Assembly: GCF_037023745.1 (NCBI RefSeq)
Contig: NZ_CP146101.1
Coordinates: forward strand, 3,898,001-3,962,000
Length of the DNA stretch: 64,000 nucleotides
Direction: 5' to 3'
Origin: Streptomyces sp. SCSIO 30461
GTDB lineage: Bacteria; Actinomycetota; Actinomycetes; Streptomycetales; Streptomycetaceae
The notes below the pieces were generated by a model that was given only the letters and a program-made list of their open reading frames with translations, did no database searches and was not told the DNA's origin. Below, in pieces: positions 56,460 to 64,000 of the stretch (its first letter is position 1; every line of letters starts with the position of its first letter). The position numbers and the translations under genes are program-made.

Positions 56460-56927
56460 ATGCGCGCCCCCCACAACCGAGTGCTGCGCTTCCTTGTCGC
56501 CTCGCTCGTGCTATTGATGGCCGGGGAGCTCCTGAGCCTGCCCGAGATCAACGAGGCGATCGACAGAGCCACGGCAGTCGGCCTCGGCAAGGTGGCGTTC
56601 AACGGCCTCTACATGTCCGGCCTCTTCGCCCTCGCCCTGGTCTTCGTCTCCGCCATGCGCGGCACGGAGGCCGGATACCGTCGGCACCTGCGGATCAATA
56701 CCAGCCTGCTCGCCGGTGTCCTGATTGTCTTGGCCCTCTCCATGATCGCCACACCAGCAGGGTTGCGCGGCCACTCCTTGAACACTCCGGACATGGCACA
56801 TCCAGCCATCGCCTCGTTCTATCTGGTCGGCAACGCCTACTTCGTCTATGCCTATCTTGTCTCCGGCCTGTGGGCTCTGCTCTATGCGCGCAGGGCGTCC
56901 CGACATCTCGGGCTGGGCCTGCTGAGC
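56460..56927 (+). pseudogene. Membrane protein fragment (MAB_1171c/DUF6545-like)
   Basis: About 156 codons encode four hydrophobic helices (VLRFLVASLVLLMAGELLSL, GLYMSGLFALALVFVSAM, LLAGVLIVLALSMIATPAG, SFYLVGNAYFVYAYLVSGL). They fit the N-terminal seven-helix domain of the integral-membrane proteins that accompany XRE regulators in actinomycetes. It is cut on the left by the ISL3 relic and on the right by an IS110 element, with which it remains in frame. Confidence 0.6.
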
Positions 56928-58151
56928 ATGGTCGACACGACCGCGATAGATCTCTTCCTCGGTCTGGGCCTGGGCAAGGAGTTCCACCACGCCCACGGCC
57001 GCACCGGGGACGGCAGAACCGTGCACGACAAGCGCCTGCCGAACACCGAGCCGAAGTTGTTGGAGCTGTTCAGCAAGCTGGTGGCGAAGTTCGGCACGGT
57101 TCTGGTGATCGTGGACCAGGTCGCCAACATCGGTGCGCTGCCGCTGACGGTGGCCCGCGCGGCGGGCTGCCGGGTGGCCTACCTGCCCGGGCTGTCGATG
57201 CGGCGGGCCGCCGACCTGTATCCCGGTGAGGCGAAGACCGACGCTCGCGATGCCTTCGTGATCGCCGAGACGGCCCGCACGATGCCGCACACCCTGCGCG
57301 CGATCGACCGGGACGACGAGACGCTGGCCGCACTGACCATGCTCACCGGCTACGACAACGACCTGGCCGGCGAGGTCAACCGCACCACCAACCGGCTGCG
57401 CGGCCTGCTCTCCCAGATCCACCCCTCCCTGGAGCGGGTCCTGGGCAAGCGCCTGGCCTACCCCTACGTCCAGGCCCTCCTTCAGCGGCACGGCTCTCCT
57501 GCGAAGATCAGGAAGCTGGGGCGGGCCCGGGTCGAGGCCCTGCTCAAGGCACACGGCTCGCGCAAGGCCCACCACCTCACCACCGAGATCTTCGAGGCGC
57601 TGGACGAGCAGACCCTCGTCGTCCCGGGCACCGAGACGTCCGCGCTGATCATCCCCGGTCTGGCCGCCCGGCTCGGCGCCGCCCACGCCCAGCGCGGGCA
57701 GGCCGAGCAGGAGATCGCCGCCCTGCTGGAGGCCCTCCCTCTTTTCCACCTCCTGACGTCGCTGCCCGGCCTGGGCGTCAGGACCACGGCGGCCGTGATC
57801 GTCGCGATCGGCGACGGCACCACCTTCCCGACCGCCGGGCATCTGGCGTCCTACGCCGGTCTGGCCCCGGCCACGAAGTCCTCGGGCACCTCGATCCGCG
57901 GCGAGCACGCGCCCCACCGCGGCTACCGGCTTCTCAAACGGGCCCTGTTCCAGGCCGCGTTCGCCGCGATCGGCTGCAAGAGCGACCCGTCCTCCCGGAT
58001 CTACTACGACCGGCAACGCGCACACGGCAAGACCCACACCCAGGCGATCCTCCGCCTGGCCCGCCAGCGCGTGAACGTCATCCACGCGATGATCCGCACC
58101 GGCGCCCTCTACGAACCACGCGTCCCCGACGACGTCGACCTCGCCGCCTGA
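56928..58151 (+). CDS. IS110-family transposase
   Basis: 407 residues from ATG 56928. N-terminal DEDD (RuvC-like) domain with VLVIVDQVANIGALPL and YPGEAKTDARDAFVIAETAR; C-terminal Tnp20 domain with LTSLPGLGVRTTAAVIVAIGD and FPTAGHLASYAGLAPATKSSG. The first catalytic Asp, normally in FLGLDVGK, is replaced: here FLGLGLGKEFHH. The frame continues upstream into a membrane protein, so a fused 564-residue product from ATG 56460 is possible. Confidence 0.88.
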   Translation: MVDTTAIDLFLGLGLGKEFHHAHGRTGDGRTVHDKRLPNTEPKLLELFSKLVAKFGTVLVIVDQVANIGALPLTVARAAGCRVAYLPGLSMRRAADLYPGEAKTDARDAFVIAETARTMPHTLRAIDRDDETLAALTMLTGYDNDLAGEVNRTTNRLRGLLSQIHPSLERVLGKRLAYPYVQALLQRHGSPAKIRKLGRARVEALLKAHGSRKAHHLTTEIFEALDEQTLVVPGTETSALIIPGLAARLGAAHAQRGQAEQEIAALLEALPLFHLLTSLPGLGVRTTAAVIVAIGDGTTFPTAGHLASYAGLAPATKSSGTSIRGEHAPHRGYRLLKRALFQAAFAAIGCKSDPSSRIYYDRQRAHGKTHTQAILRLARQRVNVIHAMIRTGALYEPRVPDDVDLAA

Positions 58152-58252
58152 CGGCTTCACCGCCCCTGCCCACCAGGCCCCATCACACCCACGCACCGGC
58201 ACGACCACTGGTCCTGCCGGCCACCGGGCTGCCCATCAGCCACCCGATCCGC

Positions 58253-58283
58253 CGGGAACGCCCCGCTGCGCGGGACGTTCCCG
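58253..58283 (+). terminator. Hairpin downstream of IS110
   Basis: CGGGAACG … CGTTCCCG with an inner CCGC/GCGG stem, followed by AAAACC. About 100 bases after the transposase stop. Confidence 0.5.
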
Positions 58284-58500
58284 AAAACCAGGATCAACCC
58301 CTACAAGCCGACCCCACCGGGGTTGACGAAACAGATAGGGCCCCGCCTCCAACTGAGCGACGGGCTCGTCCGCTGGGTCTAGGCGTGATCCCCGGCGGCG
58401 GTCGGGGCCGGAAGGCCGCGAGGCGCGCGTTGAGCGTACGGGATTCATGGCGCGTCTGTGTGCCCGTGCGGCTGAGCACTGGTGAGTAGCGGTGTGGGGT

Positions 58501-58533
58501 GAGGGCCCCTGGCCGGGCGCGGCAGGGGCCCTC
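58501..58533. terminator. Strong hairpin
   Basis: GAGGGCCCCTG and its perfect inverted copy CAGGGGCCCTC around an 11-base loop. Could be a terminator for transcripts entering from the left. Confidence 0.55.
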
Positions 58534-58698
58534 GGCGCGCTTCCGCGGAGGACGGAATCATGCACGCGTCGACTGGGCAACGAAGCCACCACTGCTGAGA
58601 TACGGGACGGATGCTGTCCGGGTACGTAGCCGTTCTGCTCCAGCAGCGTGTCGATCACCGACTATCGGTGCGTTGGTGCCGGTCGTTAGCCTGTCGGT

Positions 58699-60120
58699 AT
58701 GTCAGAGCGTGTCATCCCGGGGTGCAGGGGCGGCCTGATCACTTTGGGCGTCGCGGATGCTCTGTGGGCTGGCTTGACGGCCGGCGGCGCTGTGCCGACG
58801 GTGTCTGCGGCGTTGACCTGTTCTCCTGCCGACGCCCGGGCGGGGTACGTCCTGCTCGGCGGCTGTGTGGTGGCGACAGCGCAGGCAAACGGTGGCTCAT
58901 GGGGTGTTCCGGAAGTTGAGGTGCGCCGGGCGGCAGCGGAACTGAACGCGGTGGAGATGGACCGCCGGGATCTGGTCCGCATCGGTCCGTTCCGTGGCGC
59001 GCCGAAGCAGGAACACATGGAGGGGATGACGCTGGGGTGGCGGCGGTGCATCACCCGGGAACTGCAGGAGCCGGGTGCCCCCGAGCGGGCAGCACGAGGT
59101 GAAGGCGGCCGGCCGTACCATCTGGCGGGGATCGACTGGCGGCGGCTGCTCGTGGAACGAGCCCGTGACGATACGGCGCGGACATGGTGGCTGCCGCGCG
59201 CCGTGGTCAAGCTGCTGGACGCGGCCGAGCACGCCGAAGCGCAGTGGCTGCAGGCTGCGCGGACCCGCCAGGAAAGCGCAGCCGTCACCGAGCCGCCTTC
59301 CCGCCGGGGGCAGGCCCGACCCGCTGTTGGCGGTCGGCAGACAGCGGGCCCCGACGACCCGACCGTCCCACTGCGCCCCTACAACGGGGAACTGCAAGGC
59401 CACTTGTACTCCGCACTCAGCAGGAAACCGGGCATGTCCCGCAAGGTGGCCGGGTGGACGTGCGCCGTCTGCCGCACCGCACCCGCCGCCGTCCTCGACC
59501 ACTGCCACGAGCACGGCTACGTCCGCGCCCCCGTCTGCCACTCCTGCAACACGCAGGAACGCCCCGACCACCTGTACGGCAACGACATCCGCGTGGCTGA
59601 CCACTACACACGCCTCTTTGACACCCACACCGCCGACTGGCTCTGCCACTGGCACCGCTGCCCCGGCTGCCGCGCCCGCACCACTCTGCCGCTGCCGCAT
59701 CTCGCCGCCTGGACCGCCCACACAGCCTGCCGATCACTGCGCCCGACCCACCGCGACCCCTGCGGCTCCCGCGCGCGCAAACCCTGCGGCGTGCTCCGCG
59801 TGTCCTGGACGGGCAGTCACAACGCGCCCCGTTCCTGCCTACTCACGGTCGCCGTCGACTTCTGCCCCTCCGGCGAGCACCGTGTCCTGGCAAGGGTCCC
59901 CTACCGCGAAGCCGCCGAGCGGTTCGGTACGTGGCTGGCCGAGACCGCTCCTGCCGTGGCCGCCGCGGCCGGACCCGACCGCCTGGACGGCCTCCCCACC
60001 CGGTCCCGGCCAGTCATCGCGGACACCAGCAGCGAGGGCCTGGCGCTGTTCTCAGTGGGAGGCCCGACAGCGTCTGACCACAGTTCGAGTCCTGCCGGTC
60101 CTGCTGGGAGCACTGCCTGA
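58699..60120 (+). CDS. Endonuclease VII-type HNH protein
   Basis: 473 residues from ATG 58699. In the middle, CAVCRTAPAAVLDHCHEHG … CHSCNTQE is the endonuclease VII/HNH zinc site (CxxC, DHCHxxG, CxxCN), the resolvase-like nuclease of many phages and actinomycete elements. The N-terminal 200 residues are helical with repeated acidic and basic runs. The C-terminal part has further Cys/His pairs (CHWHRCPGC) and a long Ala-rich tail. No ribosome site stands out. A stand-alone gene of mobile-element type; possibly phage- or plasmid-derived. Confidence 0.8.
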   Translation: MSERVIPGCRGGLITLGVADALWAGLTAGGAVPTVSAALTCSPADARAGYVLLGGCVVATAQANGGSWGVPEVEVRRAAAELNAVEMDRRDLVRIGPFRGAPKQEHMEGMTLGWRRCITRELQEPGAPERAARGEGGRPYHLAGIDWRRLLVERARDDTARTWWLPRAVVKLLDAAEHAEAQWLQAARTRQESAAVTEPPSRRGQARPAVGGRQTAGPDDPTVPLRPYNGELQGHLYSALSRKPGMSRKVAGWTCAVCRTAPAAVLDHCHEHGYVRAPVCHSCNTQERPDHLYGNDIRVADHYTRLFDTHTADWLCHWHRCPGCRARTTLPLPHLAAWTAHTACRSLRPTHRDPCGSRARKPCGVLRVSWTGSHNAPRSCLLTVAVDFCPSGEHRVLARVPYREAAERFGTWLAETAPAVAAAAGPDRLDGLPTRSRPVIADTSSEGLALFSVGGPTASDHSSSPAGPAGSTA

Positions 60121-60265
60121 CGCCGTCCGCGCGTTCACCATGCTGTTCTGGTGACGGCCGGCGGGCGGGCTCTTCTCGGTCTGCGTCCGCGTCGTCACTC
60201 GTGTTGCTCGGCGTTCAGGGTTCCCTGTCTTCTTTCTCGTTGGTCGTAGGTAGGTAGTTGGCGGC

Positions 60266-60883
60266 TCAGTCTGGGATGCGTGGGGGTGTCGGTGCCTGTG
60301 TCTCTTGGCCGGGGGGCTCTTTGCGGTCGGTGAGGGATCCGGCCGCTCCGCATTCTCTGCATGCCGCTGCGCGGGGCTGGTGGAGTGCGGTGAGGGCTTG
60401 TTCCCGGTCGAGCGTCTGGGTGCTGGGTGTGCAGCCGATGACGTGGATGAGGGTGGCGCCTGGGTGGCCGGGGCGGTGGGGCAGGTGCTGGACTGTCCAG
60501 GCTGGCTGGTCTTTGCGCGGCGGATTACTGCCTATCTCGGACGCACGGAGGGTGGGCACGTGTTCGTAGGAGATGCCCGGGACGGGGCGCGCGTGCGTGG
60601 GGCTCACCCAGGCTCGGTGCTCGACCGGTTCCACACCGCCATCAACGGCGTCCTGCCATATGAGGACTCCCACCTGGTACCGCCAGCCGTCTTTCGTCTG
60701 GCGCCGGGCATGAAGCCGCGCCCGGATCTCATGACCGCCCGGCAGCGTGACCATGATCGGCGCCGCACCGCGATTGTCCTCTCTTTGCTCCCCGGTCACC
60801 GCTCTACATTCCTGTCCTTCGCGACATTGTCTGCCGCCATCATGCCGAGTCCTGACCGGTCGTCGGGTGCTCATGATGTCCAT
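60266..60883 (-). CDS. DUF6233 family protein
   Basis: 205 residues from ATG 60883, with a possible shorter form from ATG 60874. The C-terminal third has the family pattern: TLIHVIGCTPSTQTLDREQALTALHQPRAAACRECGAAGSL, with a Cys-His-type metal site (HVIGC … CRECG). The middle part (MVTLPGGHEIRARLHARRQTKDGWRYQVGVLIW) is beta-rich. Multi-copy family in Streptomyces, of unknown function. Confidence 0.75.
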   Translation of the reverse strand: MDIMSTRRPVRTRHDGGRQCREGQECRAVTGEQREDNRGAAPIMVTLPGGHEIRARLHARRQTKDGWRYQVGVLIWQDAVDGGVEPVEHRAWVSPTHARPVPGISYEHVPTLRASEIGSNPPRKDQPAWTVQHLPHRPGHPGATLIHVIGCTPSTQTLDREQALTALHQPRAAACRECGAAGSLTDRKEPPGQETQAPTPPRIPD

Positions 60884-61133
60884 ACCTTGATCTCGGGCTG
60901 ATCCCGGTCATTCGTAAGATCGGAACACCCACGGTGGGGAGCTGAAGTGGCCGCATGTGCCGCGCAGACGTCACCACGGCGGGTAGACGCCCGAGCAGGT
61001 AGCCGGCCGCGAGCGCGGCGGTGACGGCGACGCCCATCACGACCACCCGGCAGGACACCCGGTGCGGGACGCCATGCCCGACCCTCTGGTTACCGATGAA
61101 GGCGACCACTGCCTCCGGAGCGTTCTCGGTCAC
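60840..61133 (-). CDS. Hypothetical small membrane protein
   Basis: 97 residues from GTG 61133 (TENAPEAVVAFIGNQRVGHG) with one transmembrane helix (VVVMGVAVTAALAAGYLLG). It overlaps the DUF6233 start by 44 bases, and the frame is open further upstream into the group II intron, so the true N-terminus may have been displaced by the intron. No family recognised. Confidence 0.35.
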   Translation of the reverse strand: MTENAPEAVVAFIGNQRVGHGVPHRVSCRVVVMGVAVTAALAAGYLLGRLPAVVTSARHMRPLQLPTVGVPILRMTGISPRSRYGHHEHPTTGQDSA

Positions 61134-61209
61134 TTCACCCAGAGGGGTAGGGTCGGCCCGGGACGCGGTACTGGCCTTGCGACCAGCCCGTTTCCCCGGG
61201 CCGCCCTCC

Positions 61210-61245
61210 GCACCCGCCGTGCCCGTTCCCGAGCAACGGGCGCTC
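61210..61245 (-). ncRNA. Group II intron domain V (second intron)
   Basis: 36-nt hairpin starting GAGCGCCCGTTGCTCGGGAA: AGC triad on the 5' strand, GCGCCCG pairing with CGGGTGC, an inner GCTCG/CGGGC stem and a GGAA (GNRA) loop. It lies 26 bases after the RT stop. Confidence 0.6.
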
Positions 61246-61270
61246 CACAAGCCCGGTTGGACGGTGTTTC

Positions 61271-62698
61271 TCAGCCGGTGCTGGGCCACGGAGTGGGGAT
61301 CTTCGTTCCCCGGTAGAGGTAGCGGACGGTCTTCACCCTCGCGGGGTCGAACAGTCGCACCTCCTCCGTGACGGGCCACCAGCGTCCACCGCAGTAGCGG
61401 CGGCGCAGGTCCTTCCAGTTGCTCCGGCGGAACTTCCTTCGCAGCCACTTGATGACCCGCTGCCAGACGAAATGACGCAGGTATCGGAAGGTGGCGTGCG
61501 AGACGCCGAAGCGGAAGTAGGCGGTCCAGCCCCGCAGCACCCGGTTGAGGCGGTGCAGCAGGACCTCCAGCGGCAAATTGGTGTCCTGTCGGCACACGTC
61601 TCTCACCTTGTCCTTGACCGACGCGAGCGCCTTCTTGGACGGATAGGTGTAGACGTAGTACCGGTCACTGCCCTTCTTCCGGTGGCGCTGGAGACGCCAG
61701 CCGAGGAAGTCCAGCCCCTCGTCGATGTGCGTGATCTTCGTCTTCTCCGGCGACAGGCGCAGGCCCATCGGGGAGAGCACCTCAGCAACCCAGGCGCGGA
61801 TGGCAATCGCATCCTCACGGGTCCCAGCGACGAGCACCAGAAAGTCGTCCGCGTACCGGCAGATCCGGTAGTTGGGTCTTCCCGTCGCCCGCCGGTGAGA
61901 TCTGCGGCTTGGAGTCGACTTCGGTCCGCCAGGTCCCTCCGCGATCGCCTCGTCCAGCACGGACAGCGCGATATTGGAAATCACGGGCGACAAGATCCCG
62001 CCTTGTGGTGCACCGGCCCTGGACTCCTTCAGTCCCGAATCCTCGGTGAGGATCCCGGCCTTGATGAACGCCTTCACCAGGTCCATCACGCGCTTGTCCC
62101 CGACCCGAGCCCGCATCCGTTCCAGCACGGGTGCGTGTCCGATGTTGTCGAAGCACGCCTCGATGTCGCCCTCGACCACCCACTCATAAGAGCGGGAGGC
62201 CAGGTAGTGACTCTCGGCGATCGCGTCATGAGCCCGGCGCCTGGGGCGGAACCCGTAGGAACACGGGAGGAAATCCGCCTCGAAGATCGGCTCCAGGACC
62301 AGCTTCAAGGACGCCTGGACCACCCGGTCACGGATCGTGTTGATCCCCAGGTAGCGGACCTTGCCGCCCGCCTTGGGGATCCCACGCTGCCGCACCGGCA
62401 GGGGCCGGAAAGTACGGGCCTTCAACTCGGCCCGCAGCTCCGCAAGGAAGCCTTCCAGCCCGCGCACGTCCTCGATGTAATGGGCGGTCACGCCGTCCAC
62501 TCCGGCCGTGTGCGCACCCTTGTTGCTCCGTACCCGCATCCACCCTGCAAGCAGGAAGGCCGGGTCGCAGACGAGATTGTGCAGGTCATCAAACCGGCGG
62601 AGAGGATCCTCCGCCGCCCAACGGTGCAGCTTGGCCTGGATCTTCAGTACCCGGCGTTCGGCCACATACGCGACCTCCTCCAGCTCGTCGGTATTCAC
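61271..62698 (-). CDS. ltrA: Group II intron reverse transcriptase/maturase
   Basis: 475 residues from GTG 62698, with AGGAGG six bases upstream; longer in-frame extensions cover ribozyme RNA and are not credible. RT motifs: RQRGIPKAGGKVRYLGI, SYGFRPRRRAHDAI, the GAPQGGILSPVISNIALS block and the catalytic YADD. The maturase domain has LNRVLRGWTAYFRFGVSHATFRYL. The C-terminus (KVWLFDP-like EEVRLFDPARVKTVRYLYRGTKIPTPW) lacks the HNH nuclease seen in the first intron, so it belongs to a different intron class. Confidence 0.93.
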   Translation of the reverse strand: MNTDELEEVAYVAERRVLKIQAKLHRWAAEDPLRRFDDLHNLVCDPAFLLAGWMRVRSNKGAHTAGVDGVTAHYIEDVRGLEGFLAELRAELKARTFRPLPVRQRGIPKAGGKVRYLGINTIRDRVVQASLKLVLEPIFEADFLPCSYGFRPRRRAHDAIAESHYLASRSYEWVVEGDIEACFDNIGHAPVLERMRARVGDKRVMDLVKAFIKAGILTEDSGLKESRAGAPQGGILSPVISNIALSVLDEAIAEGPGGPKSTPSRRSHRRATGRPNYRICRYADDFLVLVAGTREDAIAIRAWVAEVLSPMGLRLSPEKTKITHIDEGLDFLGWRLQRHRKKGSDRYYVYTYPSKKALASVKDKVRDVCRQDTNLPLEVLLHRLNRVLRGWTAYFRFGVSHATFRYLRHFVWQRVIKWLRRKFRRSNWKDLRRRYCGGRWWPVTEEVRLFDPARVKTVRYLYRGTKIPTPWPSTG

Positions 62699-63479
62699 CA
62701 ACGACCTCCTGGCATTCCAGCTTCCGCACTGCCGACTTGCTGGACCCCTTCGCCATGTACGCGCCTCTCGCGCGCTCGGACTACTACGGGTCCTCCGCCC
62801 CACCACGAGACCACCAGCCGGCGACGGGCCTGCCCCCACTTCCGGCCTGGAAGAACGGTGCGGGGGCGGTCTCGGATGGTTCCCACGTTCCCTGTGTGCC
62901 GATCGGCCAGGATGGGTGCCCTGCTTTGCCCCGACAGCCTCGCCGTGCCTACGCCGCAGTCCTTCGGCACGGCCACCGGACCCGAATACTTCTCGGATTC
63001 CGGAGTCGGCGGCCCGCATGTAGGGCAGCCGCGTACTGCTTCCCGGCCCAGATCCACCAGGTTGGAGCCGGTACAACGCTTACGGAGCTTTAACCGCAGG
63101 TTCCTCACGTACACCTTCTGGCCTCGCTTGCCGGACCCGCACCGTCTGGCAGTACCGGCGCGTCCCGTCGTTGTCGGGGCTGCTTCCCGCCCTCCCCGGC
63201 GTCCCCCGGGTCGGACTGCCCCCAGCTTCTACCGGACCGCTGCGACGGCCCGGCGGCGGTGGTCTTGCACCACCACTCGGTCACACAGAACTTCGTGGCG
63301 CACCCATGCATCGCTTGCACACATCACGCCCTACCTTTCTTCTCGGGTCTGAGCCGGCCACTCGTAAGATCGGCGGACCCGGGGACCCGGGGTATGGCTG
63401 ACATCACGCTGTGCCACTTGGATGGTTTATGGAGCTTGGCCGCCCGGGGTCCTGCGACGACTCGACCGCCACCGCCACT

Positions 63480-63677
63480 GGCGGCTGTCGGTTGTACGGG
63501 CCGGTCCGAGGACGTCGTCCCGTTGCGCCGCCACCGCGACACCCAGCTGTGCAAGGTGCCCGGGTTGATGCCGAGCTCCTCGGCGACCTCCCCGGCCGGC
63601 CTCCCGGTCTCGACCACGATGCGCACCGCACCTTCACGGAAATCGGCGTCGTACGGCGGCTTCTTCTTGGACCCCAT
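63480..63677 (-). pseudogene. IS3-family OrfA relic
   Basis: From ATG 63677, GSKKKPPYDADFREGAVRIVVETGRPAGEVAEELGINPGTLHSWVSRWRRNG is the OrfA HTH; similarity ends near 63480 although the frame runs on to 63324. The motif CCGGCCACTCGTAAGATCGG at 63354-63373 resembles an IS3 end. Confidence 0.7.
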
Positions 63678-63869
63678 GAATCCCAACTTCCCCTGCAATC
63701 ACGGGCTCCACGCTACGAGGGGATGGTCAGATCAGCGGTGGAGCTGGCGGGCCTGAGCGCTGTACTTGACCGGCGCGGTAGGGGCTGTCGGTGATGGGTT
63801 CCCGGATATCCAGGGAGGCCACGAGAGCGGTGAGTAGAACACTCAGTTTCAGCCAGGCAGGCTGTATCC

Positions 63870-64000
63870 ATGCGATCACTCTTTCGCGCGGCCCCTCCGC
63901 CAGGCCTGGGCGGTCACAGTCGGGCCCTTTTCCGAGTCACGCAGTGCGTGCCGTTCGTGGTCGTCTTGGTCGCGCTGGGCATCGAGCTTTCACCTGCACA
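63870..64000 (+). CDS. Start of a membrane protein, possibly a SpoIIE-type phosphatase (partial)
   Basis: ATG 63870 opens MRSLFRAAPPPG … FVVVLVALGIELSPA, a short basic N-terminus leading into a transmembrane helix at the window edge. Streptomyces PP2C (SpoIIE-domain) membrane phosphatases often begin this way, but only 43 codons are visible. No strong ribosome site is seen. Confidence 0.35.
   Translation, partial: MRSLFRAAPPPGLGGHSRALFRVTQCVPFVVVLVALGIELSPA

Larger units (their letters stand above)
58152..58698. other. Intergenic region with two hairpins
   Basis: Some 550 bases without a supported gene. It holds the hairpins at 58253-58283 and 58501-58533 and probably the promoter of the HNH gene. 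Confidence 0.5.
61175..63303 (-). mobile_element. Second group II intron
   Basis: On the minus strand, the probable 5' end GTGCGCCACGAAGTTC lies at 63303, resembling the start of the first intron (GTGCGACACGAAGTCG). About 600 bases of 5' ribozyme domains (62699-63303, no gene) precede the RT gene, then domain V at 61245-61210 and a domain VI-like hairpin. The 3' end near 61175 is approximate. Size about 2.1 kb, normal for a complete intron. The host gene is not clear. Confidence 0.7.

Noticed and set aside
61134..61595. Upstream part of the frame that ends at 60840
   Set aside because: It is antisense-overlapping to the intron domains and reads through the RT gene 3' end, so only the part after 61133 is offered as a possible gene.
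62699..63076. Extension of the second intron RT to 601 residues
   Set aside because: AGGAGG is six bases before GTG 62698, and the added sequence would cover intron ribozyme RNA and has no RT similarity.

Overview
The window is very GC-rich DNA with GTG starts, 4-nt stop/start overlaps and gene families typical of Streptomyces (DUF6233, a DUF6192-like protein, a Tat-exported PhoD, IS elements of actinomycete type). It reads as an accessory or arm region of a Streptomyces chromosome, or a large linear plasmid: one end of a biosynthetic gene cluster followed by about 47 kb dense in insertion sequences, group II introns and gene remnants.

Region A (1-17007) is the edge of a hybrid NRPS/PKS cluster. 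On the minus strand runs an operon of two tiny ORFs, an alpha-oxoamine synthase, a short-chain reductase, a C-A-PCP NRPS module whose A-domain code reads as threonine, and an acyltransferase-less KS-ACP-TE PKS protein that leaves the window at base 1. Divergent from it are a SRPBCC protein and a membrane fatty-acid desaturase. A TetR repressor faces a six-gene plus-strand operon (alpha/beta hydrolase, type II thioesterase, aldehyde dehydrogenase, two luciferase-like monooxygenases, a YhgE/Pip-like membrane protein), with two matching palindromic operators between them. A plausible reading is an amino-ketone or amino-alcohol lipopeptide-like product; the structure cannot be told from sequence.

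Region B (17008-32110) is a stack of mobile elements. An IS1380 relic is split by an IS4-type element (11-bp target duplication). That element is split by a group II intron, and the intron is split by an IS3 element (3-bp duplication). Then follow small hypothetical genes, a GNAT gene cut by an IS5 element, an IS630 relic, and two nearly identical IS4 elements in tandem.

Region C (32262-48150) mixes cargo and debris: phoD, an oxidation operon (zinc alcohol dehydrogenase, VOC protein, GMC oxidoreductase) next to a broken sugar transporter, a secreted helical protein, a chimeric patchwork of ISAs1/IS110/HTH fragments, a MITE with perfect 8-bp target duplication, an MFS drug-type exporter, an intact IS66 element and a DUF1963-like protein.

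Region D (48150-64000) has an IS701-like element invaded at its end by an IS5 element carrying a passenger gene, a tightly overlapping three-gene cassette (DUF6192-like, coiled-coil, CoiA-like PD-(D/E)XK nuclease) that is my best candidate for an undescribed functional system, an intact IS3, an ISL3 relic, an IS110 transposase fused in frame to a membrane-protein fragment, an endonuclease VII-type HNH protein, a DUF6233 protein, a second group II intron, and the first codons of a membrane protein at the right edge.
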